A stretch of 64,000 nucleotides of DNA from the NCBI GenBank assembly GCA_046350935.1, contig JAXLZK010000003.1, forward strand, positions 90,342 to 154,341, read 5' to 3'. Below, in pieces: positions 63,733 through 64,000 of this stretch. The stretch's first letter is position 1. Every line of letters starts with the position of its first letter. The translations under genes and the position numbers were made by a program. Below the pieces are notes generated by a model. That model had not been told where the DNA came from and searched no databases. It was given only the letters and a program-made list of their open reading frames with translations. The stretch comes from Nitrobium sp046350935 (GTDB lineage Bacteria > Nitrospirota > Thermodesulfovibrionia > Thermodesulfovibrionales > Dissulfurispiraceae).

Positions 63733-63910
63733 TCAGAGAATTATGACTTCATCCATATCCTTGCCGTAGAGGAAAACATAAAATTGCCGGAACTTCTGCC
63801 CCTTATAAACATCCTCTCCATAGTAGTAGTCAAAAAGAATACACAAAAATGATACCTCTGGATCAGGCCGGAAAGGGGTGTTTAGAATATAATTGACATT
63901 ATATTTTAGC
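63733..63910 (-). CDS. Short C-terminal gene fragment
   Basis: A 58-codon open segment that lacks an obvious start: it begins just after a TGA and ends at TGA 63735-63733. It reads YNVNYILNTPFRPDPEVSFL, then CILFDYYYGEDVYKGQKFRQ and FYVFLYGKDMDEVIIL. The sequence is protein-like and the stop lies next to the shared terminator, so it is probably the end of a truncated or frameshifted gene. Family unknown. Confidence 0.35.
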
Positions 63911-64000
63911 TTTCAATAATAATGAAAGCGAAAAAAGGTAAGTTGCTGCCTCTCCGATCATGCTGATTGAAGAAAGCGCTTGAAATTACTGTAGAATTGA
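63911..64000. other. Window end, nothing supported
   Basis: The last 90 bases are AT-rich and contain no supported gene or RNA; any gene here would extend beyond the window. Confidence 0.3.

Overview
The window is a 64 kb chromosomal piece of a GC-rich (roughly 60%), Gram-negative, probably anaerobic bacterium. A TolC-type outer-membrane protein, LarC, a putative futalosine-pathway prenyltransferase/deaminase pair, many HD-GYP/GGDEF-EAL/HDOD regulators and DUF3786/DUF4416 proteins suggest Nitrospirota (Thermodesulfovibrionia-like) or a Desulfobacterota relative. This placement is inferred from gene content only.

Layout. 0.2-3.3 kb: eno, lpdA (interrupted by a 10-N gap) and gcvH, minus strand. 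3.5-9.7 kb: UbiA/MqnP-like prenyltransferase, amidohydrolase, receiver protein, HD-GYP protein, RMD1/DUF155 protein and a convergent L,D-transpeptidase. 9.9-14.7 kb: phosphohexomutase, then recR, ybaB, dnaX, the SRP RNA and tRNA-Ser on the minus strand. 14.9-17.4 kb: two adjacent genes broken by single-base indels, followed by AT-rich small genes. 17.4-25.7 kb: DUF4416, a TlpA-like thioredoxin, clpC, a PriA-like protein with erased helicase motifs, and a PAS-GGDEF-EAL protein. 25.9-30.5 kb: a secreted carbohydrate/cell-wall set (deacetylase, DUF4015, serine hydrolase-NamZ fusion), then a MITE-like palindromic element. 30.8-37.7 kb: PRC-barrel protein, Pit/DUF47 phosphate uptake, ribF, coaE, mutS. 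38-44 kb: HDOD-GAF protein, small P-loop protein, DUF1284, a radical SAM/SPASM enzyme with a 20-residue Cys-rich peptide gene directly behind it, and a TPR lipoprotein. 43.8-51 kb: ispE (with a tandem duplication at its start), tRNA-Gln, prs, rplY, pth, pepA, a PLC-like protein, moeA. 51-57.3 kb: OsmC, YmdB-type phosphoesterase, RNase Y, a 6S RNA candidate, TolC, LarC. 57.5-64 kb: macro-domain protein, tRNA-Thr, then a lower-GC, gene-poor region with decayed genes and a large nuclease-TPR protein split by one in-frame amber codon.

The two strongest candidates for undescribed biology are the radical SAM/short-peptide pair (40.67-41.97 kb), which has the form of a minimal RiPP locus, and the nuclease-TPR protein (60.19-63.50 kb), which looks like a defence gene. 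Other points are a helicase-dead PriA, promoters with an extended -10 (TGN-TANNNT) that sometimes sit only 6-7 nt before the start codon, and dispersed palindromic repeats. Clustered one-base indels, mostly in homopolymers, at 15.5-16.3 and 28.25-28.36 kb suggest local consensus errors.
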